In this document: positions 52,192-60,938 of the stretch, in pieces
How positions within the stretch are numbered: position 1 is the stretch's first letter
Layout of the letters: each line of letters opens with the position of its first letter
From: Neobacillus kokaensis
GTDB taxonomy: Bacteria; Bacillota; Bacilli; Bacillales; Cytobacillaceae
NCBI RefSeq assembly: GCF_014656545.1
Contig: NZ_BNDS01000019.1
Location: 30,073 to 94,072, forward strand
Direction: 5' to 3'
DNA length: 64,000 nt
The notes under the pieces: generated by a model
Told to the model about the DNA's origin: nothing
Seen by the model: only the letters and a program-made list of their open reading frames with translations
Database searches by the model: none
Position numbers and translations under genes: made by a program

Positions 52192-52219
52192 ATTATAAAA
52201 TATCTGAAAATTATTTCAA
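52192..52219 (-). promoter_or_regulatory. M20 promoter with an embedded CodY-like box
   Basis: Minus-strand -35 TTGAAA (52219-52214), 16-bp spacer, -10 TATAAT (52197-52192). The spacer reads AATTTTCAGATATTT (52212-52198), two mismatches from the CodY consensus AATTTTCWGAAAATT. This predicts repression during amino acid sufficiency. Confidence 0.6.
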
Positions 52220-52251
52220 TGTTTAACTACACAACAAAAACCTATCTCCGT

Positions 52252-52289
52252 TGTTCGAACACACAATAAAAGAACGGTTTTTGTATAAT
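52252..52289 (+). promoter_or_regulatory. Promoter region of the GAF-PucR gene with TGTTCGAACA palindrome
   Basis: A perfect 10-bp palindrome, TGTTCGAACA (52252-52261), precedes a -10 TATAAT (52284-52289) with no clear -35. The outer arms AAAAACC and GGTTTTT extend the symmetry. It could be an operator for the adjacent PucR-type regulator. Confidence 0.45.
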
Positions 52290-52309
52290 AATAATATGGA
52301 GGTGTTATT

Positions 52310-54088
52310 GTGAAAAAAAGTCATCAGCTTACTAGTATAATTGAAAGCATTCGTTCTATAACATCTTCGTTAGAAATAAACGAAGTGTTAGATCATATCG
52401 TTACCCATGCCATTAACGTTATCTCAGCTGCGGATGCCGGCTACGTACAACTGTATAATGAAGAAACAAAAGAGCTATTCGTTAAATCAGCCATAGGATT
52501 TAATGAAAAACTTCAAGAAATCAAAATAAAAATAGGCGAATCAATTACCGGAAAAGTATTCATCACTAGCAAACCTGTTATTTATTATTCACGTTCGGAA
52601 ATTTATGAGGGGATGGCAACAATCTCTAAACAAAATTTAGACTATATTGAAGATGCCAGCAACCATTTAAAATTAAAAGCACTGATTAGCGTACCGCTAA
52701 TTGTAAAGGACAATACTATTGGTGTCATGACCGTACAACAGTATGACGCGAAAGGGAATTTAACGGAAGACGATTTACAATTGTTAGAGGGCTTTGCAGC
52801 GCAGGCAGCGATTGCGATACACAATGCCAGGCTATTTAAAGAAAAAAATGAACAATTAGCGGAAATTATTAAATTAACCAAAACACTTGAGGAAAAAAAT
52901 AATATTCTTATCAAAAGGGCAAAAATCCATGAAACTCTTACGAGGATTTCATTACAAAATAAAAGCATTGAATCAATTATTCCAGAATTAAACCGAATAA
53001 TGAATAGAGAGATTTTCTTTTATGATAATCTTGATTCCCAACTTTATCCAAAAACAACCATTAGCTATCCCTACTTAAGTAACGAAGAGTTTTCCGCCAT
53101 TCTAAGAACAAAAAACAGACCGTTTTTTATAGAAATTTATGAGCAGCGGGAGATCAGCTACTATATTTACCCTATTCTTTCAGACCGCGTTTCTCTAGGC
53201 TGTATCATTATTCCGCTAGTCACGCCGATAGCCTCACAGGATAAAATGACAATTGAACAAGCAAGTTCGATTTTGGCACTTGAGTTGACAAAGCAGAAAA
53301 CACAGGCTGAAGTATACTATAAAAAGACACATGAGGCTTTTAATGACCTGGTGAAATGCAAGGATGATTATTTATTGGCGGAAATGGGTGAATCTTTAGG
53401 CATTCAAACAAATTCATACTTTGCTGTATTACTAATTGAAATCATCTCCTATTCAGATTTACAAATACTTGAAGCGGTTATTCATCGTTTCATTTCAAGA
53501 ATGAAGCGGCGGCTGCCGGAACAAGGCACACTGATCTTTGGCTTTCATAATAAAATAACGGTCCTATTTTCAGCAAAGGACCCGAAAGAAATTGACTACA
53601 TGACAGAAGCCCTTGACTCGCTTTTATTCAGGTGGGGAAATCAAGAGGAAATCACCATGCAGGCCGGCTTAAGTACCACCTATCAGGGGATTGAATTTGT
53701 GTCAAAATGCTTTGATGAAGCAGCGAAGTCACTATCATTTTCTATCAATCGTCAAAAAACGGGCATCATGAATTACAAAAAGATGGGAATTAACCGCTTA
53801 TTCATGACCCTGCCATCTCCTGAAATAGAACGATTTATCGAAGATATTTTAGGACCATTGCGAACTGAAAAAGCACAAAATAACGAATTAGAAAAAACAC
53901 TGTTCACCTATATCAAACTAAATCAATCGATCTCAGAAACAGCAGAAACACTTCACATTCATAAAAACACGCTCTATCACCGAATTAAAAAAATAGAAGA
54001 ACTACTAAAACTAAAGCTCAATAACCCAGACGACTACCTCCAAATCCTGCTCTCTCGCCATCTCCACGAAAACTTTACTAAGCGATAA
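52310..54088 (+). CDS. GAF domain regulator with PucR-type C-terminal HTH
   Basis: 592 residues. A GAF sensor spans about 10-170 (VISAADAGYVQLYNEETKEL, VPLIVKDNTIGVMTVQQYD, then FAAQAAIAIHNARLF). A coiled coil and a degenerate central domain follow (about 200-510). The end (about 515-590) is the HTH_30 of PucR/CdaR proteins (LHIHKNTLYHRIKKIEEL). GTG start after GGAGGTG. Divergent from the M20-transporter pair, which it likely activates in response to a metabolite. Confidence 0.87.
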   Translation: MKKSHQLTSIIESIRSITSSLEINEVLDHIVTHAINVISAADAGYVQLYNEETKELFVKSAIGFNEKLQEIKIKIGESITGKVFITSKPVIYYSRSEIYEGMATISKQNLDYIEDASNHLKLKALISVPLIVKDNTIGVMTVQQYDAKGNLTEDDLQLLEGFAAQAAIAIHNARLFKEKNEQLAEIIKLTKTLEEKNNILIKRAKIHETLTRISLQNKSIESIIPELNRIMNREIFFYDNLDSQLYPKTTISYPYLSNEEFSAILRTKNRPFFIEIYEQREISYYIYPILSDRVSLGCIIIPLVTPIASQDKMTIEQASSILALELTKQKTQAEVYYKKTHEAFNDLVKCKDDYLLAEMGESLGIQTNSYFAVLLIEIISYSDLQILEAVIHRFISRMKRRLPEQGTLIFGFHNKITVLFSAKDPKEIDYMTEALDSLLFRWGNQEEITMQAGLSTTYQGIEFVSKCFDEAAKSLSFSINRQKTGIMNYKKMGINRLFMTLPSPEIERFIEDILGPLRTEKAQNNELEKTLFTYIKLNQSISETAETLHIHKNTLYHRIKKIEELLKLKLNNPDDYLQILLSRHLHENFTKR

Positions 54089-54096
54089 TACAAGGA

Positions 54097-54115
54097 GGAG
54101 GTTCTTCTGTTTCAT
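54097..54115. repeat. Dispersed GGTTCTTCTGTTTCAT repeat, copy 3
   Basis: GGAGGTTCTTCTGTTTCAT directly after the PucR-type gene; half of the inverted-repeat unit seen elsewhere. Confidence 0.6.
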
Positions 54116-54148
54116 AAGGCAAATACCATGAAAAATCGCCGCCATATT

Positions 54149-54190
54149 AGAGGTCTTTTACTTTAAGAAAGTAAAAAGACCTTTATTTTT
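54149..54190 (+). terminator. Terminator of the GAF-PucR gene
   Basis: AGGTCTTTTACTTT and AAAGTAAAAAGACCT form a long stem with a 4-5 base loop and T-rich tail. Confidence 0.85.
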
Positions 54191-54260
54191 TACTTTTCAT
54201 TATGATTTTTATTACTTTGTTAAAACTAAAAACAGGACAAAATCCCTATTCATTTTATCT

Positions 54261-54340
54261 TGAACGCCATCATTCGTTATTGTAGAATATAACAATATAC
54301 GAACATTGTTGTTATATTAAACCATTAATGTTCGTTTTAC
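54261..54340 (+). promoter_or_regulatory. Sigma-A promoter and PurR operator pair before the nucleosidase gene
   Basis: -35 TTGAAC (54261-54266), 17-bp spacer, -10 TAGAAT (54284-54289). Downstream are two inverted PurBox-like elements: ATATACGAACATT (54296-54308) and, on the other strand, TAAAACGAACATT (54340-54328). Each differs from AWWWCCGAACWWT at one or two positions. The 19 bases between the 13-mers equal 17 when counted as 14-bp PurBoxes, the B. subtilis spacing. This predicts purine-dependent repression. Confidence 0.7.
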
Positions 54341-54362
54341 GTTAAGGAGGAATTAAAAAATT

Positions 54363-55223
54363 ATGAACAAAAGGATGACAATCTCGTTTTTTGCTGTAAT
54401 GCTGATTAGTGCATTATTGCTTGCTGGTTTTTCATCGATAAAAAATGAGAACAAAAAAGCCGGACACGAACAAAAGAAAACAGAACAGCCGATTGCTATT
54501 CAAGGAGCAATGGACATTGAAATTTCAGCTCTCCTAAAGGCAATGAGGAATTATAAAGAAGAACAAATTGGAAATTACACCTTTTATACTGGAAAAATTG
54601 ACAAAATCCCAGTAGTTGTATCAAGAACTGAGATTGGAATGGTAAATGCTGCTGCCTCAACAACATTACTTATTGATAAATACCATCCAAAGGTCATTAT
54701 TAATCAAGGAACTGCAGGAGGACATGACCCGAATATTCATGTATTTGATACAGTAATTGGCACCGAGGTCATGAATATTGGCAGCATGAGGTCTGAACAT
54801 TTAGATGATGGCGAGGGAATGAAGCCAGAAACATGGAAGTTCATGGCTACAAGCATAAGAGAAAATGGTAAAAAGGTGGAATATGAATCTTTTAAGAGCG
54901 ATCCTGAATTAGTAAAAGCTGCTCTTAGCGTTGCTAATAAATATTCACATGGAAAAGTGGTTGAAGGAAAAGTCGGCAGTGCAGACTTTTGGAACCGAGA
55001 AGTGGATCGAATTCAATGGTTTCACGAGAAAGCCGGAACAAGTGTAGAAGAGATGGAAGCAGCATCGGTTGCTCAAGTAGCTAAAGCTTTTAATATCCCT
55101 TATTTATCGATTAGAACCGTTTCAAACTCAGAAGTTTCAGGTGATAAAATTGAGGATTTAGAAACTGCAGGCCAATATGGTGCAGAATTTGCTGTTGAAA
55201 TTGTAAAGGCAATAGGAAAATAA
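54363..55223 (+). CDS. Secreted MTAN-like purine nucleosidase/phosphorylase family protein
   Basis: 286 residues. The N-terminus (MNKRMTISFFAVMLISALLL) is a signal peptide or anchor with no lipobox Cys. The rest is a PNP_UDP_1 domain like MTA/SAH nucleosidase: catalytic Glu in GAMDIEISALL, substrate loop NQGTAGGHDPNIHVFDTVIG, ribose-binding VEEMEAASVAQVA. The catalytic Asp of MTAN (SD) is Asn here (RTVSNSEVSGD), which in other family branches accompanies 6-oxopurine use. Export and PurR control suggest extracellular purine nucleoside scavenging. Ribosome site AAGGAGG. Cytosolic MTAN would be a different gene. Confidence 0.85.
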   Translation: MNKRMTISFFAVMLISALLLAGFSSIKNENKKAGHEQKKTEQPIAIQGAMDIEISALLKAMRNYKEEQIGNYTFYTGKIDKIPVVVSRTEIGMVNAAASTTLLIDKYHPKVIINQGTAGGHDPNIHVFDTVIGTEVMNIGSMRSEHLDDGEGMKPETWKFMATSIRENGKKVEYESFKSDPELVKAALSVANKYSHGKVVEGKVGSADFWNREVDRIQWFHEKAGTSVEEMEAASVAQVAKAFNIPYLSIRTVSNSEVSGDKIEDLETAGQYGAEFAVEIVKAIGK

Positions 55224-55231
55224 ATTAAAGT

Positions 55232-55290
55232 AAAACATGGGTATGGTGCTTTTGCTTCCTTTAGGAAGCAGAAAAACCGTTCCCATGTTT
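55232..55290 (+). terminator. Terminator built from dispersed repeat copy 4
   Basis: AAAACATGGG and CCCATGTTTT outer arms with an inner TGCTTCCT/AGGAAGCA stem, then T6. Between convergent genes; repeat family as at 47663. Confidence 0.8.
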
Positions 55291-55295
55291 TTTCA

Positions 55296-57647
55296 TCAAC
55301 GCTCCCTGTTCACGATATAATCCAATAAATGCTTTAAAAAGGGTATATTGCGGGGGACTTCCTGCAACGCCTCTACAGCCAGACAGTAATGATTCCACAT
55401 CTCTTTTCTTGCTCCATCGAGACCTAGTATAGAAACGAAAGTAGAATTGTTATTTTCAGCGTCCTGACCAGAGGGTTTTCCAAGTGACTCTATATCCCCT
55501 TCGACATCCAGCAGGTCATCTTTGATTTGAAAAGCAACCCCAGTATGTTTAGCATATTTTTTCAAAGCATCGATTTCGGACTCACCTGCCTCCGCAAGCA
55601 TGGCAGGCATAACTAGAGAAGCCTCAAACGCTATCCCCGTTTTATAAAAGCTCAACACATTCAGCTGCTCCAGCGTCAATGATTTCCCTTTTGATTCCAA
55701 ATCCATCGCCTGGCCTCGGCACATATCTGCCGTCATCTTGGCCGAATAGCGAACCAAGTTTAACACCGTTTTTGAATTAAATTGCTCAAGAAATGTCTGT
55801 TCTTCAACTGCCTTTTGGGTCAAAAAGAGACCAGTTAATTCTGCAATAGCAATATTATATGTCATATGCAAGGTTGACCGCCCCCTGCGGCTTGACGAAT
55901 TATCCTGGGACGGAAGATCATCAAAAATTAAGGAAGCGGTATGCATATATTCCAATGATTTAAGAAGCGGTCCAACGGCTGATTTTTTCAATCCATATTC
56001 TTTCACACCCATGAACCAAGTAATAATGGGTCGGAGCCGCTTTCCATTTCCCTCTAGACTGTAATTGGCTGCATCGATAATTGGATCTCCAAGCAATATA
56101 TTATGCCCGCCGATTTTCAGCATACCGTTAATTTCATTACGTACAGTTTCAAATATATTTAAAAATTCTTCCCGCTCTTTCTGCTCTTCCTTTAGAATCG
56201 TAATGATATGGTCCCGAAGTAATTTATCAAAAAAGTCAACATCATCCGCTTTCCGCACCATTTTCTGAATAAGATGATTAAATTTTGGATTTCCGAGAGC
56301 AAATAGACTCATTACCTCATTATATTTCTCGGTACCTACTCGTTCTTTAAACCTTTTTAGCCCATTTATAGCTCGACCAAGGATGACTTCACAGGTCTTG
56401 GGATCTGACTGATATACATTATGAATCAAATTAGCAATGACCGCCCAGTACAATTCAAAAGGATTGATCAAATCCTTACGTTTTTCATGGTATTTCAGAT
56501 AATAAGTATAAGGTGTTACCGCCCCATCCTTCATGTCATCAAACAGATCGGCAAAATCATCTGCAAGCTGATTGTAGATTCCGTAATAGAATGTCCGATT
56601 GTCAAAGCCCTCATCCTCCGGGGCACTGATAACAGAACGGGCAATCAATCTGGAAGAAGCTGATTTTAAAATGATTGGGATATAAAGCTCCTCATTAGTG
56701 TAATCTGTACGCTTAAGATCCTTCATCCTGTCGATTTCTTGAGATAGGAAAAAAACATAGGCCTGCTCGAAAAAGTTTTTTCTATTCGTTTCCCGCTGAT
56801 TGGCTTTAATGTAATCAAACGCTTCAGTAAGCTCTGAATGTATAAACCGTATTAGATTTGAGTTTTTTCCAGTCCAGTTACCCAATCTCGGTACAGTCCC
56901 TGTGATAAGGGTGGTACAAATCAAATCGGAATATCGCCTTTTCTCTGCTGAGGATAAAATATTAGAGTCCAGAAGGTCATCAATGAAGGGATATGTCAAA
57001 CCATAGGCATAACCAAGTCTAATCGCTTTATCTAGTTTTTGAATTCGTTTTTCAGGTGAAACATCCTCCTCCATCTCTTCAAGCACATGCATGATGACCC
57101 CAGCAATGATTTTAATCAATTTTCGCTGAGCATGCACTGCATCCATACCTTCGGGAATTTTTGCGCTTACCGTCTTTAATTTGTCTAACAGCCAAATCAT
57201 AGTCGTTTCAATACCTTCTTTTTGTGCCCAGCGGTACAACCCGGCCATGCTGAAGGTTTCATGTTTATTATTTCGATCAATCAAATAATTTTTTAGAGTG
57301 TCAACCGTACGCCAAACCCTTAACTGAGTGTCAGGTGAGCCTAGTGCTTTGCCTAAGTCCCGCATATAAATATAAGAGATGCTTCGATCAAGATACGACT
57401 CCAGTTTTCCTGTGTAATCCAGCCAGCGAATATAAGGGTGATATCCTCGAGAAGTCGTTTTTTGCTTTCCCAGTGAAAAAAAATGATGGCGGATATGGTT
57501 GTGTTTCCATGATTGTATATCTTTTGTAAGGGTAGAGATATAGTTTTTTTGCGAGACCAGCACCTTAAGGATTTGAAAATACTCCACGGCCTGCTCCTCA
57601 GCGCGCCGATAACAGATATCGGCATTAAGTATCAGTTTTTCACTCAT
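55296..57647 (-). CDS. Polyprenyl diphosphate synthase with large N-terminal terpene-synthase-like domain
   Basis: 783 residues, twice the usual size. The C-terminal part (about 505-780) is a trans-prenyltransferase: SLEGNGKRLRP, first Asp motif DDLPSQD (576-582) with SSRRGRSTLH, second FQIKDDLLDVEGD (DDLLD 710-714). Small residues before the first motif (Ala571) fit a C20 or longer product. The N-terminal 500 residues are all-helical with their own Asp-rich motifs, TYPFIDDLLDSN (223-227) and NQLADDFADLFDDMKDG (362-371). In length and motif placement this resembles class IB (large) terpene synthases of bacilli. A self-contained terpene synthase is inferred. It has its own promoter region and stands alone. 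Confidence 0.8.
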   Translation of the reverse strand: MSEKLILNADICYRRAEEQAVEYFQILKVLVSQKNYISTLTKDIQSWKHNHIRHHFFSLGKQKTTSRGYHPYIRWLDYTGKLESYLDRSISYIYMRDLGKALGSPDTQLRVWRTVDTLKNYLIDRNNKHETFSMAGLYRWAQKEGIETTMIWLLDKLKTVSAKIPEGMDAVHAQRKLIKIIAGVIMHVLEEMEEDVSPEKRIQKLDKAIRLGYAYGLTYPFIDDLLDSNILSSAEKRRYSDLICTTLITGTVPRLGNWTGKNSNLIRFIHSELTEAFDYIKANQRETNRKNFFEQAYVFFLSQEIDRMKDLKRTDYTNEELYIPIILKSASSRLIARSVISAPEDEGFDNRTFYYGIYNQLADDFADLFDDMKDGAVTPYTYYLKYHEKRKDLINPFELYWAVIANLIHNVYQSDPKTCEVILGRAINGLKRFKERVGTEKYNEVMSLFALGNPKFNHLIQKMVRKADDVDFFDKLLRDHIITILKEEQKEREEFLNIFETVRNEINGMLKIGGHNILLGDPIIDAANYSLEGNGKRLRPIITWFMGVKEYGLKKSAVGPLLKSLEYMHTASLIFDDLPSQDNSSSRRGRSTLHMTYNIAIAELTGLFLTQKAVEEQTFLEQFNSKTVLNLVRYSAKMTADMCRGQAMDLESKGKSLTLEQLNVLSFYKTGIAFEASLVMPAMLAEAGESEIDALKKYAKHTGVAFQIKDDLLDVEGDIESLGKPSGQDAENNNSTFVSILGLDGARKEMWNHYCLAVEALQEVPRNIPFLKHLLDYIVNRER

Positions 57648-57888
57648 TACAATTACCTCTACTTTACGTACAATTTTGTATACATACTATGAAAATATCA
57701 TTATATATAGTCTAAAATACCATTTTTATTTAAGAAAACCATAAAATTTTTTCCGGCAAAAAAATGTTAACTGTGCTTTGATAGTTATGGAACCCCATTG
57801 TATATCGCCTCTTTACTTTTTGTTTAATTCATATTAGTATATTAAAGTATTAATCACACTAATCTTATCGGAATATGAGGTGGAAAAA

Positions 57889-59160
57889 TTGGCACAGACT
57901 GTAATAGATACGACATCAGATTTTAACCATAAATCATGGAATCATAAGTCTACAACTTTCATTACAAAGCTTAGTCCCATGCAAAAGAAATTAGTTTCTA
58001 TTGGGATTCTTTTGTCACTAATTTTATTAATAGCGATTGTTCATTCGGCAAATTGGATTCAAGGAAGCTTATTTATAATAGGTCTATTCCTTGGAGCGAC
58101 TTTACTTTATGCACGTTTTGGATTTACGTCAGCCTTCCGCAGGCTCGTTTCTGTTGGTAATGTTCAAGGGCTTCAAGCTCATATGCTGATGTTTGTCGTC
58201 GCAACCACATTATTTGCTATTATCCTGAGTACGGGGTTCAGCTTTACCGGTATTACACCTAAGGGATATGTTTCACCTGTCGGAGTAAGTGTGATATTTG
58301 GTGCATTTTTATTCGGAATTGGGATGCAGCTTGGTAATGGATGTGCGTCGGGGACTTTATATAATTTAGGCGGCGGTTCATCCTCAATGATTTTAACGCT
58401 TACTTTCTTTATTATTGGTTCCACTCTAGGTGCTTATCATTTTACATTCTGGATGGAGGATACTCCAAGCCTCCCGCCGATCTCTTTGGCAGAATCGACT
58501 GGACTTGGCTATTTCGGAGCATGGCTCCTGCAATTAGTAGTTTTTGCAGCGATTTATTGGATTACCATTATCATTACGAAAAAGAAAAATCCGCCAATGA
58601 TGAAGCCTCTCCCTACCACAACGGGTTGGAAAAGGGTCCTTCGTGGTTCTTGGCCATTGTTTACAGCTGCTATTGTTTTAGCAGTGCTAAATGCTTTAAC
58701 CCTAACAGTTAGAGGGACTCCATGGGGAATTACCTCTGCCTTTGCTCTTTGGGGCGCCAAAACCCTTATGGCTGCAGGTGTAGATGTCACTAGCTGGGGA
58801 TTTTTCTCAGGAGCAAATGGAGAAGCACTTAAAAAGACAGTTTTAGCGGATTCAACAAGTGTCATGAATTTTGGGATTATTTTAGGGGCATTTATTTCAG
58901 CCTCCTTCCAAGGTACATTTAAACCTAAAAAAATTAAGCCTGGAGTAGCTGGGGCATCTATTATCGGCGGCCTTTTAATGGGGTACGGTTCACGTCTGGC
59001 ATTCGGCTGTAATATTGGCGCCTATTTCGGCGGAATTGCTTCCTTCAGTCTTCACGGCTGGGTTTGGATGATTATGGCAATGCTAGGGACCTTCTTGGCA
59101 TTATATATCCGTCCTTTATTCGGCTTAAAGAATCCAAATTCAAAAGATTCTTTTTGTTGA
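57889..59160 (+). CDS. YeeE/YedE family thiosulfate-type sulfur transporter
   Basis: About 423 residues with many helices and the conserved Cys loops GNGCASGTLYNLGGGS (about 152) and FGCNIGAYFGGIASFSLHGW (near 375), the TsuA/YeeE hallmarks. The family imports thiosulfate. A TTG at 57889 follows GAGGTGG by about five bases; the alternative GTG at 57880 lies inside that site. No tusA-like partner is adjacent. Confidence 0.9.
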   Translation: MAQTVIDTTSDFNHKSWNHKSTTFITKLSPMQKKLVSIGILLSLILLIAIVHSANWIQGSLFIIGLFLGATLLYARFGFTSAFRRLVSVGNVQGLQAHMLMFVVATTLFAIILSTGFSFTGITPKGYVSPVGVSVIFGAFLFGIGMQLGNGCASGTLYNLGGGSSSMILTLTFFIIGSTLGAYHFTFWMEDTPSLPPISLAESTGLGYFGAWLLQLVVFAAIYWITIIITKKKNPPMMKPLPTTTGWKRVLRGSWPLFTAAIVLAVLNALTLTVRGTPWGITSAFALWGAKTLMAAGVDVTSWGFFSGANGEALKKTVLADSTSVMNFGIILGAFISASFQGTFKPKKIKPGVAGASIIGGLLMGYGSRLAFGCNIGAYFGGIASFSLHGWVWMIMAMLGTFLALYIRPLFGLKNPNSKDSFC

Positions 59161-59178
59161 TTACAGGTATATAAAAAA

Positions 59179-59218
59179 TAAAAAACTTGTAGACCATGAT
59201 GGTTCTACAAGTTTTTTT
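59179..59218 (+). terminator. Terminator of the YeeE-like gene
   Basis: AAAAAACTTGTAGA and TCTACAAGTTTTTT arms with a CCATGATGG inner loop. Confidence 0.9.
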
Positions 59219-59393
59219 ATTTTAGGCTCTGTAAAACTTACTATTTTTACAATAAGTAAACCCTAAGTACCAAAATATTATCCACGGCAACTATTCTATT
59301 AGTCCTAAAGGTTCATTTTTTAAAAAGTGAGAAGGATTTCCAAAAATGTAAGCGAATACATTCTTGGGATTTAAACTTTAGGAGGGATTTATT

Positions 59394-60746
59394 TTGAAAA
59401 AAGGAAAAAAGCGTTCTGCTATACTATTATCTTCAATGCTGGTAACTTCTGGTTTGTATTTTACTCCAGTGAATCTGACTACTCAGGTCCAAGCGGCAGC
59501 ACAGAATATCGATAACCCTAGTGTGAAGGCATTCGACCAGAAAACAATTGCGAGAGTGAATGCCGAACGAATTTTTCAGGATGTCCACTATTTATCGGAA
59601 ACGATTGGTCCACGTGTTACTGGTACTGAGGGCGAGCAAAAGGCTGCCGAATTCATCAAACAGCGCCTATTATCATTAGGTTACAAAGTTGAGACTCAGG
59701 AATTTAGCATTCCTGACAAAATGATTGGACACTTACATACGAGTGACAACAATGAAGTGCTCGTTAATATACCAGCAGGTTCAGCATCTACCTCAAGTGA
59801 TGGAATTACGTCACAGCTCTTTAATGCTGGGTTAGGGAAAACAGCCGATTTTACCGCTGATGTCAAAGGAAAGATTGCTCTTATTTCACGAGGTGAGATT
59901 ACGTTTAAGGAAAAAATTGATAATGCCGTTGCATCGGGAGCTATCGGAGTATTAATCTATGATAATGTTAATCAGCCAGGTCCATTAAACCCTTCGATTG
60001 GCGGCAATGCCACGGTACCTGTTGGTGGAATTACAAAAACAAGCGGTGAAGCTTTGCTAAAGGACGTGGCAGCTCAAGGTAAAACTGTCACGCTGAAGGT
60101 AGACCGGATTGCAAATGCGAAATCACAAAACATTATTGCCACCAGAACTCCACAAAAGGGTGAGAAACATGACATTGTACATGTTTCCGCACATTTCGAC
60201 AGCGTTCCATTTGCACCGGGAGCAAGCGATAATGCTTCAGGAACTTCTGTAGCGTTAGAATTGGCAAATGTTCTAAAGAGCTACCCAATTGATAAGGAAT
60301 TACGTTTTGTCTTTGTCGGGGCAGAAGAAATCGGCTTAGTCGGTTCAGAATATTATGTCAGCCAGTTAAGTAAAGACGAAATCAACCGCAGCATTGCGAA
60401 TTTTAACATGGACATGGTTGGTACCGGCTGGGAAAAAGCTACAGCAATTTATATGAACACTGTGGATGGTAAGGCAAACATCGTGACGGATACCGCAAAG
60501 GCAACAGCAGAACGAATCGGCACACCTTCTCAATTGGTTCTCTACCAGCGCGGTGCCTCTGATCATGTTTCATTCCATGATGCGGGTATCCCAGCAGTAA
60601 ACTTTATCCGCCGTGAGCCTGGAACAGCAAATCTTGAACCTTATTACCATACACCACTAGATAAAATTGAGCATATCAGTATAGATCGTTTAAAAGAAGC
60701 TGGCGATTTAGTTGGATCCTCTTTGTACAGCCTAATTAGAAAATAG
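59394..60746 (+). CDS. Secreted M28 family aminopeptidase with PA domain, second copy
   Basis: 450 residues. A signal peptide (about 1-34, ending VQAAAQ) precedes the peptidase with PA insert (about 115-220). Zn ligands: SAHFDSVPFAPGASDNASG, VGAEEIGLVGS, NFNMDMVGT and SDHVSFHDAG, PYYHTPLDKI. Overall similarity to the 48055-49455 protein is clear, but it has a different spacing. TTG start after GGAGGG. Together with the Opp, POT and M20 systems it points to peptide scavenging. Confidence 0.9.
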   Translation: MKKGKKRSAILLSSMLVTSGLYFTPVNLTTQVQAAAQNIDNPSVKAFDQKTIARVNAERIFQDVHYLSETIGPRVTGTEGEQKAAEFIKQRLLSLGYKVETQEFSIPDKMIGHLHTSDNNEVLVNIPAGSASTSSDGITSQLFNAGLGKTADFTADVKGKIALISRGEITFKEKIDNAVASGAIGVLIYDNVNQPGPLNPSIGGNATVPVGGITKTSGEALLKDVAAQGKTVTLKVDRIANAKSQNIIATRTPQKGEKHDIVHVSAHFDSVPFAPGASDNASGTSVALELANVLKSYPIDKELRFVFVGAEEIGLVGSEYYVSQLSKDEINRSIANFNMDMVGTGWEKATAIYMNTVDGKANIVTDTAKATAERIGTPSQLVLYQRGASDHVSFHDAGIPAVNFIRREPGTANLEPYYHTPLDKIEHISIDRLKEAGDLVGSSLYSLIRK

Positions 60747-60754
60747 CAGATACT

Positions 60755-60818
60755 GAGGGACGGTTCTTGCGTTTCATAGACAAAATATAAAACAAATGAA
60801 CCGTCTCCACGTTTCAAC
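60755..60818. repeat. Inverted pair of the GGGACGGTTC...GTTTCAT repeat, copy 5
   Basis: GAGGGACGGTTCTTGCGTTT (60755-60774) and the inverted GAACCGTCTCCACGTTTC (60798-60815) just after the M28 gene stop. The space to 60939 shows nothing else. Confidence 0.6.
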
Positions 60819-60938
60819 TAATCTATTCTTTTTCCATTTCGGAAAAACTTCTTTTGCTGATCTACCGGTGCCATTTGACGATAAAGACATTCTCATTTGA
60901 AAACATTAACTTATTTCCAGGTTATTTTATAAACATTC

